The notes under the pieces were generated by a model. That model was not told the DNA's origin. It made no database searches and was given only the letters and a program-made list of their open reading frames with translations. Position numbers and translations under genes: made by a program. Below, piece after piece: positions 1 through 11,375 of a stretch of 64,000 nt of DNA; the first letter of the stretch is position 1, and each line of letters starts with the position of its first letter. The stretch is from Isoetes taiwanensis (lineage: Eukaryota > Streptophyta > Lycopodiopsida > Isoetales > Isoetaceae). The stretch is taken from positions 10,135,641 to 10,199,640 of the forward strand of contig JAJEKV010000033.1 in assembly GCA_021234155.1 (NCBI GenBank), read 5' to 3'.

Positions 1-928
1 CATGCCCGGCCCACACGAAGTGACCGACCATAAGCCTAGCCCACTATGGGATCCCCAGTAGCCACGCTCAGCAAGGATCCGCCCTCCATATTGCCTCTAG
101 CCCCGTTGTGTAGTGCTGAGTCACATCATAGCTCCCCCAGCTCGGTGGGTTCCTATGCACAGGCCGCAATAATAATAGGGACTAAAGGGTCTAACTAGGA
201 GCATGACTATGTAAGGCTACTAGGTCTCTACCCCCCTTCCCAATACAAGAGGAGCAAACATGATCAACCATCATCACATCTCATCATATCATGATAACAT
301 CATAAGAATATCTTAATCTAATCATACATATCTAACTTACAGTTAGGGTTCCTTGATTAGGGTTCAAGATGTTCAACAAGGGTTCTAGGAAGGCTCTACT
401 CTAGATACAACATACTGACCCATCTGGAGTGCTAACTTCCAGATGAACTACTATGAACTCTACTCCACCTACCTGCTCCAGAAGCACTCCCTCCCAATCC
501 TGGCGTCTCCATTGCTCCTTGACGTGGTCGAAGTCGTGCTCCCTCCACGATCATGCACACGCTTTGGGGTTGCTGCACCAGGCTATGCTACGACGAACGA
601 TGCTCGAAACGGGGTTTCGAGCGCGTAGATGAGTGTTCAGGTACTAGGGTCAGGAAAGAGGTCTAGGGTTAGGGTTTGAGCCAATATAGGTTAGGGTCCA
701 CATGGGATGCCACGTGGCACCATTAGGATGGGGCCGTGTGGCGGTTGCCCAATAGGATAAGGCCATGTGGAAAATGGGCCTTATCCTAAGGTTATCTAAG
801 TTAAGCATTTAACTTAGATGTGCACCCATTACCACTTTCTAAGGTATACAAGGCTACAAAGGTAGACTTGTATAGTGACGGGTCCAGGAATATACGTATT
901 TATGGCGTATATTCCTTGGAACGTCACA
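1..928. mobile_element. LTR retrotransposon long terminal repeat, 3' part
   Basis: The stretch ends at 928 with ACGTCACA, the same terminus as the complete solo LTR at 53889-55470. Both share the order of landmarks: a segment with TCTCTACCCCC then TTCCCAATACAA, AT-rich CATCAT runs, a GTTAGGGTT block, and a final GGAACGTCACA. The left end lies outside the window, so it is unknown whether this is a solo LTR or the LTR of a longer element. No primer-binding site of the usual TGGTATCA type follows at 929. Related family rather than same copy: alignment by eye is good only in blocks. Confidence 0.6.
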
Positions 929-2059
929 TTTAGCCTTGGATTCATTAGGGCAAGCGTGTCTGTCGATTGCAAAATGAGTATGAAAATTTGAAAAAATGCT
1001 AGCAATAAGGAAATTGCTAGGGAATGTGGTGATCCTTAGGGAATTATCACGACAGAAGCAAGAAGTGATGGTGATAGTGAGAAGACCCAGCCTACAGCGC
1101 GGGGAATTAAAAGAAGAAAGAGAAAGTTGTGAAAAGAGGAAGAGGGAAGGACCCTTGGAATGGCAAGAGAGCCGAATAAAATCTAGGGATGGACCTTGAG
1201 AAATTACCATGTAGAGAAAACATGGAAGGAAGGACGTATGTCTAGAGGGAAAGAAGGAATTTCTCCAATAAGGCTTAAAAACCTATTGAAAGGAGTAAAA
1301 ATAATTGAATGGTGGAGATTGATCAAGGAAGTGAAGGGTGGAGATGAAGCCCTAAAGGGGCACGTTAAGCAGAAACGGAGGAGCAGATCGAAGGAGACTT
1401 GGAGCGGAAAAGGAGTGCGGTCGTGCTGTTCTGTTGCTGCCTCCCGCCATACCCAAATGGATCTGCTGTGCACAGAGATGAGGAGGAGAGGATAAGCCCG
1501 TTAGGGAACGGAAACACAAGAGGAAGAGGAGCCAGCAAATCCGATTGTCACAGAGTACCAGGCCGGAGTTGGGGCCGAATCCATGAGAGCCACTGAAGAA
1601 ATGATCTAGAAGACCACAGTGTTCAATGCTGAAGAAAACGGCTTGTACCAGGCCGATGGAATGATCTGAGGGCTGCTGGGGGTTGGAAGATTGGAAGATT
1701 TAGAAGAAATGCTGCGGAATCAATGGCAGTTGGAAGGAGATATTCGGGAAGGGCAGATATGTTGGAAGCAAACTCGTAATGGCTGGAGTAGTGGAGAAGC
1801 CCTTCTGTCAGAACGACCTGCGTATTTAGCAGAGATCAAGGAGGAATTAGATCGACAGAAAGCGGACCGAGCTCGAGAAGTTTAAGTGCATATCATGCTT
1901 TGTTGAAAAAGTACCCTCATCGAAGGAGGCCAGTTGCTCGACGAACATGGCCTGATGGTTGCGGCCAAGAAAGTACTCCGGAAGGGATAAAGGAAGTAGT
2001 AGCAATCTGCATAAAGAAGAATAAAAAAACCAGTACGGTGAAAATAAGTTATGATATAA
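929..2059. other. No recognisable gene; purine-rich stretch
   Basis: Plus-strand reading frames of 60-100 codons occur (for example 996-1199, 1196-1495, 1691-1885), rich in Glu, Lys and Arg, but they switch frame repeatedly and match no family I recognise. The purine bias alone would produce such frames. It could be the decayed internal part of the element whose LTR ends at 928. Confidence 0.4.
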
Positions 2060-2150
2060 ACTATAGTCTGTTGGTAAGCATATAGGGTCTTATGTTAGTG
2101 GTCGTGTGTTCAAATCCCGCCTTGGCCATATGTTCCTATACGAATTTTTA
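2060..2150 (+). repeat. Possible tRNA-derived SINE head
   Basis: A pol III A-box-like stretch (TAGTCTGTTGGTAAGCA, about 2063-2080) is followed about 30 nt later by a B-box-like GTGTTCAAATCCC (2105-2118), the spacing found in tRNA-derived SINEs. No acceptor stem folds convincingly, so it is not a functional tRNA gene. Tail and boundaries cannot be seen. Confidence 0.3.
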
Positions 2151-2339
2151 CTTTTTAGAAGTCTAATGACGTGGCAGGGCGTTAGTGCCATGAGGGCAAT
2201 CTGCCTAGGTGGCCAAGGGTTGCCATGTTGGCGATCTGCCTAGGTGTCAAAGAGTCATAGCTCATGGCCTTTGGCCACTATAAAGATGTGAACCTAGTTG
2301 GGGTTTTTCCAACTCGGATTAAGGACTTTTATGCACTTG

Positions 2340-3200
2340 AAATAGGGGGAACCAAGGTACTAAACATGTTATATGCAGATGATTGATCAAGATGAGAAGC
2401 AATAGGAACAAACTAGAATGCATGCTTCACATACTGGAGGAATTCTATACAAGAACGAATCTAAAGAAAAAAACAAAGACTGTCATCTTTGGGAAATCAG
2501 GCAAGGAAGAGGAGGTCATTAGATATTTAGCGCAACCAGTGGATAAAGTAGAGGAGTACAAATGCCTTGTTTACAAAATACAAATTAAGAGGACATGGAT
2601 GCAGGATTTGGAAGAGAGATAGCAGATGGCAATAAAGAATTACTATAGAATGCAATCGCATTTGTGCAGAGCATATTAAAACAGACTGGGGCATAAAAAC
2701 ACAAATGTTTAAAATGACAGTGACACCAGCGATGCTTTATTGGATAGAAGTGTGGAGATGTAGCATGTCTACAGCTAAATGACTCAAGGCAGAGAAAGTA
2801 ATAAAACACTTCCAGTGCAAGGAGTGAGGAATAAAGAGATCGACACTTGTAGCACTTCATGAAATAAAGATACTGCCATTCGAAGTTCTTGAATTGAAAA
2901 GATCAGTCGTGTTCTTAGCCAGAAATATGGGCCATCAATCTAGGCATAAATTGATACAACAGGCTATAGAAGCCTCTAAGGAATTGTCCATAAACATTGG
3001 GGCAACGAGACCTCCAAGAACATGAAGCAGGATGGTGGAAAAGGGCACAAAATGTCTTCCCCAAAGAAGATAGGAAAAAGAGGAAATTATTTTGGTCAAC
3101 GGCTGTCTATACAAGGGTTGATCTTGATGCTTGGATTCAATAATCAGATTACAAATAGTGGAGGTATTGGTCAATGGGTCTTTAGCTAGTTGAAACAACA
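2340..3200 (+). pseudogene. LINE (non-LTR) reverse transcriptase fragment
   Basis: The RT catalytic signature LYADD is read at 2369-2383 and is directly followed by a TGA stop. The next frame gives a LINE-typical stretch (LHILEEF, KTKTVIFGKSG, VEEYKCL) up to 2622. Near 2703-2757 the motif TVTPAMLYWIEVW matches the conserved region after the RT domain (normally ...LLYGSEVW), in which Gly is replaced. Further downstream, coding similarity continues in pieces with stops to about 3200. The element has no 5' endonuclease part here and is dead. It reads like the Jockey/RTE-type LINEs rather than the L1 at 47-53 kb. Confidence 0.7.
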
Positions 3201-3859
3201 CCCATTACTTTGTAATAAGGAAAGACTCATCATTGCTAATTTTGCATTTTATCTTCTTTGCTCTTTGATTTTGACGTGGAAGCTTTGCCATATAGATGAA
3301 GAATAAGTACTATGAGATAAATACTATGAACATGGCTGGTTAAGATTGTTAAAAGCTAGATTTTTTTCCAAAAAACTTGTGTTGTGGTCTGTTCGTCCAT
3401 CCTTGTGAACAAATTCATCCTTATGACATGACACGATTTTTCCTGAATAATTGCCATGAATGTAAAGGCTAAACCACTATAGGTAGAGCTATGGTATGTA
3501 GCTTTTAAAGTCTGGCCAAATGGCTCTAGCAGCTTTAGATAGAAGAATATTATTAGAGTTATACTAATTTGTAGTTGAGCTAGTCACTGACCTATGCTTA
3601 GCAGGTCACAATAAATCAGAATCGCTGATGGCCATATTAGAAACTGAGAATGAGCTTGCAGAATATTGAAACAAGGACCACCGGTAGAGCACCCCTTATC
3701 TTTGGCCATTATCTATCATCCAAGAATTATGAGCCTTTATTTGTTATGTTTATGCTCTTACGCTTTCTTCAGATTACTGAAACTGCTTAAACTTATAGAA
3801 TATTCTTGGAAAGTTAAATCGACTTTGCTGCTTGATGTCTGACATTTTGAAGTCATGAT
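3201..3859. other. Intergenic or degenerate upstream part of the PurE relic
   Basis: No convincing exon is visible. Plant AIR carboxylases have an N-terminal ATP-grasp (PurK-like) region that would precede the PurE domain beginning at 3867, but I could not find its motifs here. Confidence 0.3.
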
Positions 3860-4505
3860 AGCAAAAGTGGGAATTATCATGGGGTTAGATTCAAACCTTC
3901 CTATGATGAAAGAAGCCGCAGTGGTAATGTTTAGTGATAACATACCTTATGAGGTTGTCCTCTATGTGATCCTCGTGTAAGATTTTTCAGCAGAGCTTGT
4001 TGATGAATTTGTATAGATCAAAGTTGTTTCAGCTCATTGTACCCCTTAAAGGCGCATCAAGCAGAGGTATTCAGGTCGTAATTGCAGGAGAAGGAGGTGC
4101 AGCCCCACTTGCCAGTTGAACTAATTATTATCTTGAATTTAACGTCTTCATATTGTTTAGCATATGCTTAACACATTCCTGTTGCTTAACTTTATTATTT
4201 GGTGTAGGAATGGTGGCATCCCTTACTACAATTCCTCTTACTACAATTCCTGTCATTGGTGTTCCAGTGCAAGGATCATCATTAGATGGTTATGATTCAT
4301 TGCTGTAAATAGTCCAGGTATGTTTTTAATGTGTATCCAGTTCCCTTCAATATTAGTCATATTTAATATTCCCTTGCAAAAATTAAATATAGATGGTATG
4401 CCAGTAGCTATCGTTAGCTACCGTTGGAATTCAAAATGCAGCTCATGCAGGCTTATTTGTTGCTCACACCCTTGGATCAAGTAACACAAAATTGGCAGCT
4501 CTTTA
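3860..4505 (+). pseudogene. AIR carboxylase (PurE domain) pseudogene, intron-containing
   Basis: Four blocks read in order as the PurE catalytic domain of phosphoribosylaminoimidazole carboxylase, the purine biosynthesis enzyme that carboxylates AIR. 3867-3955 gives VGIIMGLDSNLPMMKEAA then IPYEV. 4016-4114 gives VVSAHCTP, then after a frameshift RGIQVVIAGEGGAAPL. 4208-4317 gives MVASLTTIPLTTIPVIGV followed by SSLDGYDSLL. 4393-4503 gives ATVGIQNAAHAGLFV and AHTLGSSNTKLAAL. The gaps are short and intron-like: TAG|G before 4208, CAG|GTATG after 4317, ATAG|ATGG before 4393. Damage: a frameshift in block 2, an in-frame TAA in block 3 where the family has Ser (DSLL-S-IVQ), and a 15-bp internal duplication. 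Retained introns mean it arose by DNA duplication, not retroposition. The functional copy must be elsewhere. Confidence 0.8.
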
Positions 4506-4942
4506 TTTTCCTTTTTTTTCCGATTTGTTTGCTTGCAGTGATTATATATGATCGACTAAGTGCAATTATGGAAGGATTACTAAAATAATTGTTGTCTATG
4601 ATTGCTCAGAAAGGCTGAAAAGGCTCCCTTTTGTGATGGAATTTTGAACTCGTTGGGCTGCATCATGTCAGCTAAATGCATGACAGGGGGATTAAGTGAA
4701 GTGCTGCGATACTATAATTTAAAAGTGACTTCTGGCTGAATGCTCAATCTTTTGCTTACCATGCATTTTGGAGATGCTAAATGGACTTGTTTGGGTTCGA
4801 TTCCCGAAAAAGCTTTTCTTAAATAACATGATCTATTAATGAAGAGAGAAAAATGACAAAAATTGAAGGTAGGATTGCCACAAATAAGACTTGCGATTGG
4901 GCACAAATTTGGCAATGGTATCATATACGTGCTCATAAAATA
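4506..4942. other. Intergenic, nothing recognised
   Basis: AT-rich sequence between the PurE relic and the repeat-bearing element that starts near 4943. No motif or reading frame of note. Confidence 0.35.
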
Positions 4943-5140
4943 GACATGTAGATATCACAAAAAGACCTAAATATTGACAAAATTTTGTTACTCAAATATT
5001 AAAAAAAGAAAAACTAGTTTGTCATAACTATATGACTGAATTGACATGTGGATGCCACAAAAAGATCTTAATATTGACAAAATTTTCTTACATAACTATT
5101 ACAAAAAGGAAACTAGCTTGTCATAGCTATATGACTGAAG
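4943..5140. repeat. Two tandem copies of a 100-bp unit
   Basis: The unit starts GACATGT(A/G)GAT and runs through CACAAAAAGA, ATTGACAAAATTTT and TATATGACTGAA. Copies begin at 4943 and 5043, with a few substitutions between them. They lie in the inner part of the CACTA-like element described next. Confidence 0.75.
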
Positions 5141-5574
5141 GTCACAATCATGTTGCAACAATAAAATATGCTCGTTATAAGTTGCGGAACAAAAGATATA
5201 AAATATGTTATAAAAGAGTTACAAATATGACGCAAAGGATATTAACCTATGCAAGATAAGGATGCCAATGTGATGTAACAATTTAGTTGCATAGTTGAGA
5301 CTAATATGATAGAAAATATGACGCAGTTATTGAATAACTTGGATGTAAGCTCGACACAAATATGCCATGCAATTGCTACAAATGTAGTCAGTATGTCATT
5401 TTTGCGTTATGTAGCCTTGACGCAATACTTGACACAAAAGATGACGCCCATGCGACATCAAAGTATAGAACTTTTAGCGTCAATCTCGTGAATTTAATGG
5501 GCCTTTGAGAATACACACAGTGTCACTTTGTTTGACGCTATACCCGACGGAAAATACCTTATTTTGTTGTAGTG
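4943..5574 (-). mobile_element. CACTA-like (En/Spm) DNA transposon end
   Basis: Read on the minus strand from 5574, the sequence begins CACTACAACAAAA and continues with a CCGTCGGG / AGCGTC block, the typical look of a CACTA terminal inverted repeat and its subterminal transposase sites. GACGC/GCGTC motifs recur many times between 5220 and 5545. The matching left terminus was not found, so the left limit is set at the tandem repeats and is uncertain. The element lies inside the transposase-like gene on the minus strand: the coding similarity stops exactly at 5575. A 3-bp duplication could not be confirmed because the other end is missing. Confidence 0.5.
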
Positions 5575-7700
5575 TTCCTGTTGAACTTTGAAGGAGAAAT
5601 TCTCGGCAAAATCTATAACAGAAACCACAATACCTTTTGGAAATGTTTGAAGACAGTTTTTAAATTGTTCTGCTTGCCACCTAGCTGTGTAATTATGTGG
5701 AATGAACTGCTTCATGACAGATTCAGCATGAGACATGAATTCTTTCAATGTTGTTGTTTTGTAGACTAGCCTCATGATATCCTTGGTCTTCTCTTTGATG
5801 GAGCCATCCTTTCCCACATTCCTTTTTATTGTCTCTTTAACTGCTTAGCCTCTGATTCATAGTTTCAGATTTAGTTTAAATAAGTTACATGTTATTTCAA
5901 ATATTGAATACAAATGCAAAAACAATGTACATACCTTCTCAAAGTTCTTCCAATCGATTGTCCGAATAGCGCTCTTCTCCCTTGGACATCTTTTGAATTT
6001 TCTTATTCCACATGAGCTGCAATCAAGTTGTAGACAATTTGCTTTTGTGCCAAAGATCCTCATCCGCCATTTTAGAACATACCGTTGACCTCCATAATTC
6101 ACTAACACTATTGAAAGTCTTCTCCTTTTGCTTCACAAAGATCTCAAAGACCACAAATTGAACACTTGCACTTACAATTTGTTCCATGTGTGTTCATGTC
6201 TCTTCTAATTCTATTCAATGCCCTGTCTCACAAATTCCATCTTCATGTGATAAATGCACATGCAAGTTTCACGATCCTTTAGTCTCCTAACAAACAAAGG
6301 TTTCAAGCACTCAAACCTTCTCAAACCTACTTTGATGTCGGGATTACGTTTTCAAACTTTTTGTAGAAGACAACCCGCATCGTCAAGCCAACACAAAAAC
6401 TTTTATAACATTTACACTTCAATAAATATGTCCGATCTTCAAATGTGGCATAAATTGACAATTCTAGGAACTTCAAAACTAATATCAAAGTTCACTAACA
6501 CGAGATTCTTCCAAAAAGTGGATGGGATGCAACCTATATGGCTTGAAATTCTTGACTCCTTCCGGAGGTTCTCCTAAGCTTCACAACTTGTTTCTTGTTG
6601 GGAGATACTCTTGTGTTACAAACCCAAGAACTATATATCTTCTCTCGATCTTTAAAAGAGAGCTTATCACTTCTATCCTTTCTCTTAAACATGGACGGGG
6701 CCCACCAATTGTAAAATACCGCTTTCCTCTTGTCCAAAGCAAAGATACGATCCTTCTCTTTATGTTTAAAGTCTTTGCAACTCCGGACTTATTGCTAGCA
6801 TTATTAATTGACCATTACAAGAGTAGATGACCTCGCTTGTGTCATATCCCTCGGTTCCTTCTTAGTTTGTTAGTTTGAAGACCGCTCTTCACATTATCAA
6901 CAACTTGCCTAACCGCAAAACAATTCCTTGTGTCCCATTATGCCAATTTCACGGCAATCCCCGATTTTGTTCTTGCCAAGATTTCATCCCTATCATCTTG
7001 AAATAAATTCTTGCATACACTATGAATATTATCCGAATACCTTTTGCCAACTTTTGTTTGGTTCGAGTGGCTAATCTGGAGAGTGGATGCGCATTCAAGT
7101 GCTAATCTTTCGCTCTTCTTTTCCTCTGCATCCTTCTTTTGGCGAGACATTATTTTCCGCAATTAAGTATTTGGTGAGATACATTTGCATTTCACTTGAA
7201 TACATGGACAACAAGTTATGGCCGCCAGGACTTTCTTTTTGCAATTACAGTGGCAAACTACATGATCACAAAGGAATAATCAAGGCTGGTCTCCTAAAAT
7301 TGAAAATTCTTTTCCAACCACAACACTCGATGCCTCAATTTCTGGTAACAAGATTTCTGGTATATCAGCTTCAAGATCGAATCCCAGCTCTTTGGCTATA
7401 AGTTCCGGATCTGAATCCCCAAACTTTGCTTGAAATTCGGCAGCATACCGCTCAACCAAATCCATCTGTTCTTGAAAAAAAAGAAGGAAAGATAATACAG
7501 CAAATGCAAACTGGAATTTGGAGGGATAGCCACATTTTGGAAGAGATTCTTTGCTCGAGTTTTTTTCGCGCTCGATGCTGTTCTTCGTTAATGGACCCTA
7601 AAATTAGGAAAAAAGGCATAAAGCACCCCCCCAGCACCCTATGTCGGCGACAAAAAAATTGCCCCCCAATATTGTGCTTAGACCCATGGAAGAATCAGCT
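5575..7700 (-). pseudogene. Broken transposase-like gene with DFAENF motif
   Basis: Minus-strand pieces in order: 7637-7465 (basic, EEQHRARKKLEQR), 7465-7280 (acidic, begins MDLVERYAAEFQAKFGDSD after a CAG acceptor), 7162-6938 (basic, KIMSRQKKDAEEKKSERLA), 6737-6534 (KDREKIYSSWV), 6108-5857 (Cys-rich, CLQLDCSSCG), 5817-5575 (YTARWQAEQF, then VVSVIDFAENFSFKVQQE). The order of a basic region, a Cys cluster and a DFAEN(Y/F)xFxxQ block matches a large family of uncharacterised, probably transposon-derived proteins known from animals and some plants, in which DFAENY is the most conserved stretch. Several frame changes separate the pieces and the CACTA-like element interrupts it right after FKVQQE. 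No function is assigned. The alternative is a multi-exon host gene. Confidence 0.45.
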
Positions 7701-8742
7701 CATGGCATATTGCAAACTATGTGGGCAAGGTCGTAAGAACATTTGAGGATCGGCATGGGTATTTTTGAAGTAGGAGGATGAGAAGAGACGAAAGATTTAA
7801 AAAGAGAGCCGCAGCAGATCTTCGTTGTAGCAAGCCCTTCAGGAATAGAATGGAACAGAGTTGGAGCGACTCTTTCAGGTGCAAATCCTCTGTTAGGTGG
7901 TGCAGGTATGGCACTTCCATATTTGGCTGTGGTGAAGCTTCACAGAATGGCAGCAAATGGCGATAGCAACATTCTGGTAAGCCCCAACCTTGAACCCAAA
8001 TCAGATCGACCTTTCTAAGACAGTTAATCTTGGTCTGGTGCATGTCTGTGCCTAGAGTGGTTTAAAGGAAAGGACAATGGTGCATGCCTGAGCCTGGGTG
8101 GTCTAAAGGAAAGGGCAATGCTGGCTATGGGGCCTTCATTTCTGACACCAACTTCCGGCCAACACTTTGAGATGTTTTCTGCTGCACCATAAGAATAGGC
8201 TATAGTACTGTAACTCTGGCAACAAACCCCTTTTGTTTTTTTGCAATTGGCTAGGGCGGCATCTGTCCATGGAGATCTATATGCAAAGGAGTAACCATCT
8301 CTTTTTCTCTCATTTCAAGGCAATGCCGTCATGGTCATATCGATTTTAGTTGTAGTGGCACTAGCTTCCAATGACATCCTACTGCACCACTAGAATAGAC
8401 TATGGTGTTGTGACTCCAGCAAATTAGTATGAGATATGGTGCTGAATATTTGAAGGAGGCAGTCACCAGACATTCAATTACATATACAAGTTATTCTCTG
8501 TTGCATGGACATGAGGCAATTGTTTCTTTCATTTTGGGATGGATTTTTCTACTTTGTCTTTATGGATCTCATACTATTAACTCTTAGCCTTCATGCTTAA
8601 TAGATGGTTTCAGGTTGCAACTATTGGCCTTGATCTCATGTTATCTGTGTTATGCAGCAAAGCCATGAGCTCAAATGAGAAAATTATAAGATGGATAGGT
8701 TTATGAATTGCTTTTATTGGATAGCTGTTTGATATAGACGCA
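7701..8742. other. Repeat debris, no gene recognised
   Basis: Short imperfect direct repeats are visible: GGTTTAAAGGAAAGG at about 8052 and GGTCTAAAGGAAAGG at about 8100, and a CTGCACCA...AGAATAG...CTATGGT/CTATAGT block near 8183 and 8380. Reading frames around 7717-8043 have no family resemblance. Confidence 0.35.
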
Positions 8743-8936
8743 CACCTGCACGGCCTGGACGCCGGAGCAAAGTAGGGTGCCGGCAGTAATAGGAAAAAGT
8801 GAGCCTTCAGAAAAGGCTACAACAAAAACAGCGTGGTGAGCTAGTAGCCCCCATCAGGGAGCTCGCCCATGCTACACAAGTCCAGAGGCCTCAGGACACA
8901 AGGGACAATAATGTATTCTATTCTATTCTATTCTAA
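8743..8936. repeat. Retroposon 3' end with TATTC pentamer tail
   Basis: A GC-richer block with the stem-like AGCCTTCAGAAAAGGCTAC ends in a short array of TATTC repeats (about 8915-8934). LINE/SINE families with short tandem tails instead of poly(A) end this way. A related block (TGCCTCAGGAAGGCAG, GAGCCTTTGACAAAGGCTAC) sits at 9165-9290 and ends in poly(A). Family identity is unknown. Confidence 0.4.
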
Positions 8937-9164
8937 TAATTGTTTCAGAAAGTTCCTAAAATCAGACGTATTGAATCAACTACTCACTGAAGAAGTTTTG
9001 CTCCAATAATATCACATTTGCTTTATGGTCTTTTAGTGCTTGCCCATGATGCTCAAGTAATGACTACTAGATTTGTTCTACTTTCACATTTTTTGCATTG
9101 TCCATTTAGTGATCGATTAAAATATGATTAAAATAGCAACAGAAGGAAATGCATGTGGATGAAC

Positions 9165-9292
9165 TGCCTCAGGAAGGCAGTCTGATGGGAGCCTTTGACA
9201 AAGGCTACAAAACTCCAGATGGATGGCCATAACCCCAACCGACCTTGTTGTAGCTCGAAACAGCAGATTCACAGATTAAAAAAAAAAGAGGC
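9165..9292. repeat. Related retroposon-like block with A-rich tail
   Basis: Shares the self-complementary AGCCTTTGACAAAGGCT element and the following CTACAAAA with the block at 8743-8936. It ends in an A10 run at about 9280-9290. Probably the 3' portion of a LINE- or SINE-derived copy. Confidence 0.35.
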
Positions 9293-9812
9293 AATTGGCA
9301 AATATCCTACTACCTCAAATAGAAAAAAGAGGCGACGGCAAACAAGGTGAAACACATAAGAGAAGTGAGAATTACCGGATTGGGACAAAAACTACCTTCT
9401 TTTAAAGCCAGGACTGCCAAAAACACCGGCTGGAAATGATTTCTTCACCATACTTAAGTTTGTGCATTAAATGATTAATGAATGAAGAACTTTGGGCAGA
9501 TGTTTTTGAGGAAAAAATGAAGTGTAGTGCCAGATCTAGATCAAATGACTAGAATCGAGCATAAATTGGAAGAACAGAAGTCGTTTATGCTGCAGATTAA
9601 AAATTAATATTATTTTGCTATGTTTCCTCCTAAGATTTGAAGTGTATATTTGGCCCCCATTTTTCACACTCTTACGTCTATTTCTAACACCTTCCCTTAC
9701 TGTATTTTTACAATTAGGGCCGACTTAAACTTAAACATCTATACAATAGTACCTGAAATTATGGAATTTAACTTTTACAATGTTCACAAACGTTATTTTT
9801 AAAGACGATGAA

Positions 9813-9863
9813 GAGAAATGGTTCGCGGCGGCCTTGGCCACCGTGATAAATTTCTTGTATAAA
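9813..9863. repeat. Conserved palindromic motif, copy 1
   Basis: Contains TTCGCGGCGGCCTTGGCC followed by A/GCCGTGATAAATTTCTTG. The same ~48 bp occurs at 36340-36387 with only a few changes (GCCACCG here against GCCGCCG there; one extra G here). The core GGCGGCCTTGGCCGCC is self-complementary. The rest of the surrounding sequence is unrelated between the two sites. It may be the terminus of a mobile element. Confidence 0.6.
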
Positions 9864-11110
9864 TAACATATAAACCATCAAATATAGCACAAATCCCATA
9901 ACACACCAAAACAAGAAGTTCCAATTTTTTTTTTTGATACAAAATGCGTCCACGATAACATCATCTCTACAATACCTTCATAAAAGCTCACTGCACTACA
10001 ATGATGCAAGACAAAGGACATGATAAGAATGATCAACTGAGAGGAGAATCACGTAGTGGGATGTGAAACCCTAATATATCCGTCCAGAAATTTGTTGTTT
10101 CTGCCCGGAAAACTTAAGCAAATATGAGCATATTATACATCACCAAAAAGATTTTAAAGAGAGCTTTCTAATGCAATAAAAAACACTCAAAACAGAGTCT
10201 GAATTCAAAATTTATGATAAAACAACATATTACCATCAAATCTGCATGGCATGCACTTTGTAAAAGGGTATCCAGATTGAAAAGTACAAAAAGCAGGTAG
10301 CTATCTTGATAAATTTGTGTCAAATCATATAGCAATGGAATACTCTCATAAGCTTTCTAAAGAGCCTAAGATCACCTGAATTTGACCTCTGTAGCTCAAG
10401 TTATGAGCATAAAAACAAATGACATTCTCTCTCTAGTGCTTCTCTTTCTATTTATATTTTTAGTGACTTAGATATTACATATAATGGTTTGGTAAAAAAG
10501 AATCTCTCAATAAAAATCTTATTTTTGATTAAAACCTTTTTTTTTTTCAAACCAAAATTTTGTAAAAAGCATTTGCAAACGTAAGGTGCAACTCTTCTTC
10601 AACATGCCTCCCGATCAAAAGCAAATTCCCATTTACATAAATGCATTTGGAAAGAACAGAGAAATGCTTTGTGGAAAGCCTGGAATCAAGGGCAATTCTA
10701 GCCAGGCTGTGGTTTCTGAAAATGGATCCAACACATACATAAATGGTGCAAAAGGAATTGCCTGCACAATGCAAAGCCCCTTTGTTGTGAAGCCCCGTTT
10801 GCATCGACACTCATAAAACAGGGGTATTATTTGTGGTTGCATTCAATCTCCTACAAACTCCATGTATTGCAGCATGGTTTTGGTCTGAAACTCAGCCTAA
10901 ACAAAGCTTACCCAATCTGAACAAATTGAATGTCGTTCTACGATTAAGTATATTTCGATAGGCAATCTACAGTGCATAGCACATTATTTATCATATTTGC
11001 CATTTGTTTCCTGTTTTTTGGGCTAGGGGATAAACATTGTCATCTACTATTATTGGGCTCGATACTATCATGTATAAATGTAAAGTTTATCAACTAGCTT
11101 ATTACATCTA
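9864..11110. other. AT-rich intergenic, no gene recognised
   Basis: Only short overlapping frames on both strands (10547-10842) with no family resemblance; homopolymer T and A runs at about 9925 and 10540. Nothing assignable. Confidence 0.4.
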
Positions 11111-11114
11111 AAAT

Positions 11115-11375
11115 TTTTTCCACTGCAAACCCTTCAAGGTGGGGTTTTTTAATCCTGGACAGTAATATTAGAATAGAATAGAATAGAATATAATAGAATA
11201 GAATAGAATAGAATAGAATAGAATAGAATAGAATAGAATAGAATAGAATAGATTTTTTAATGTTCATGAAGATCAAGAGGCCATGGAGCCCGTACAATGG
11301 CCTAGTACAACCATTACTACTCGGATTAAAAAACCCTGCCTCGAAAGGTTTTCAAGTGAAAAATCTTTGCAGTAA
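11115..11375. repeat. (GAATA)n array between inverted GGGTTTTTTAATCC blocks
   Basis: About 16 copies of GAATA (one interrupted) at 11169-11250. To the left lies CTTCAAGGTGGGGTTTTTTA followed by ATCC (11131-11154). To the right lies the inverted counterpart, GGATTAAAAAACCCTGCC with CGAAAGGTTTT (about 11323-11352). The direct copy of the left block plus a shorter (GAATA)n also appears at 12317-12378. This suggests two tail-to-tail retroposon insertions of one family using a GAATA tail. Confidence 0.55.

Noticed and set aside
2060-2150. Functional tRNA gene
   Set aside because: A- and B-box-like strings occur, but no cloverleaf or acceptor stem can be formed.
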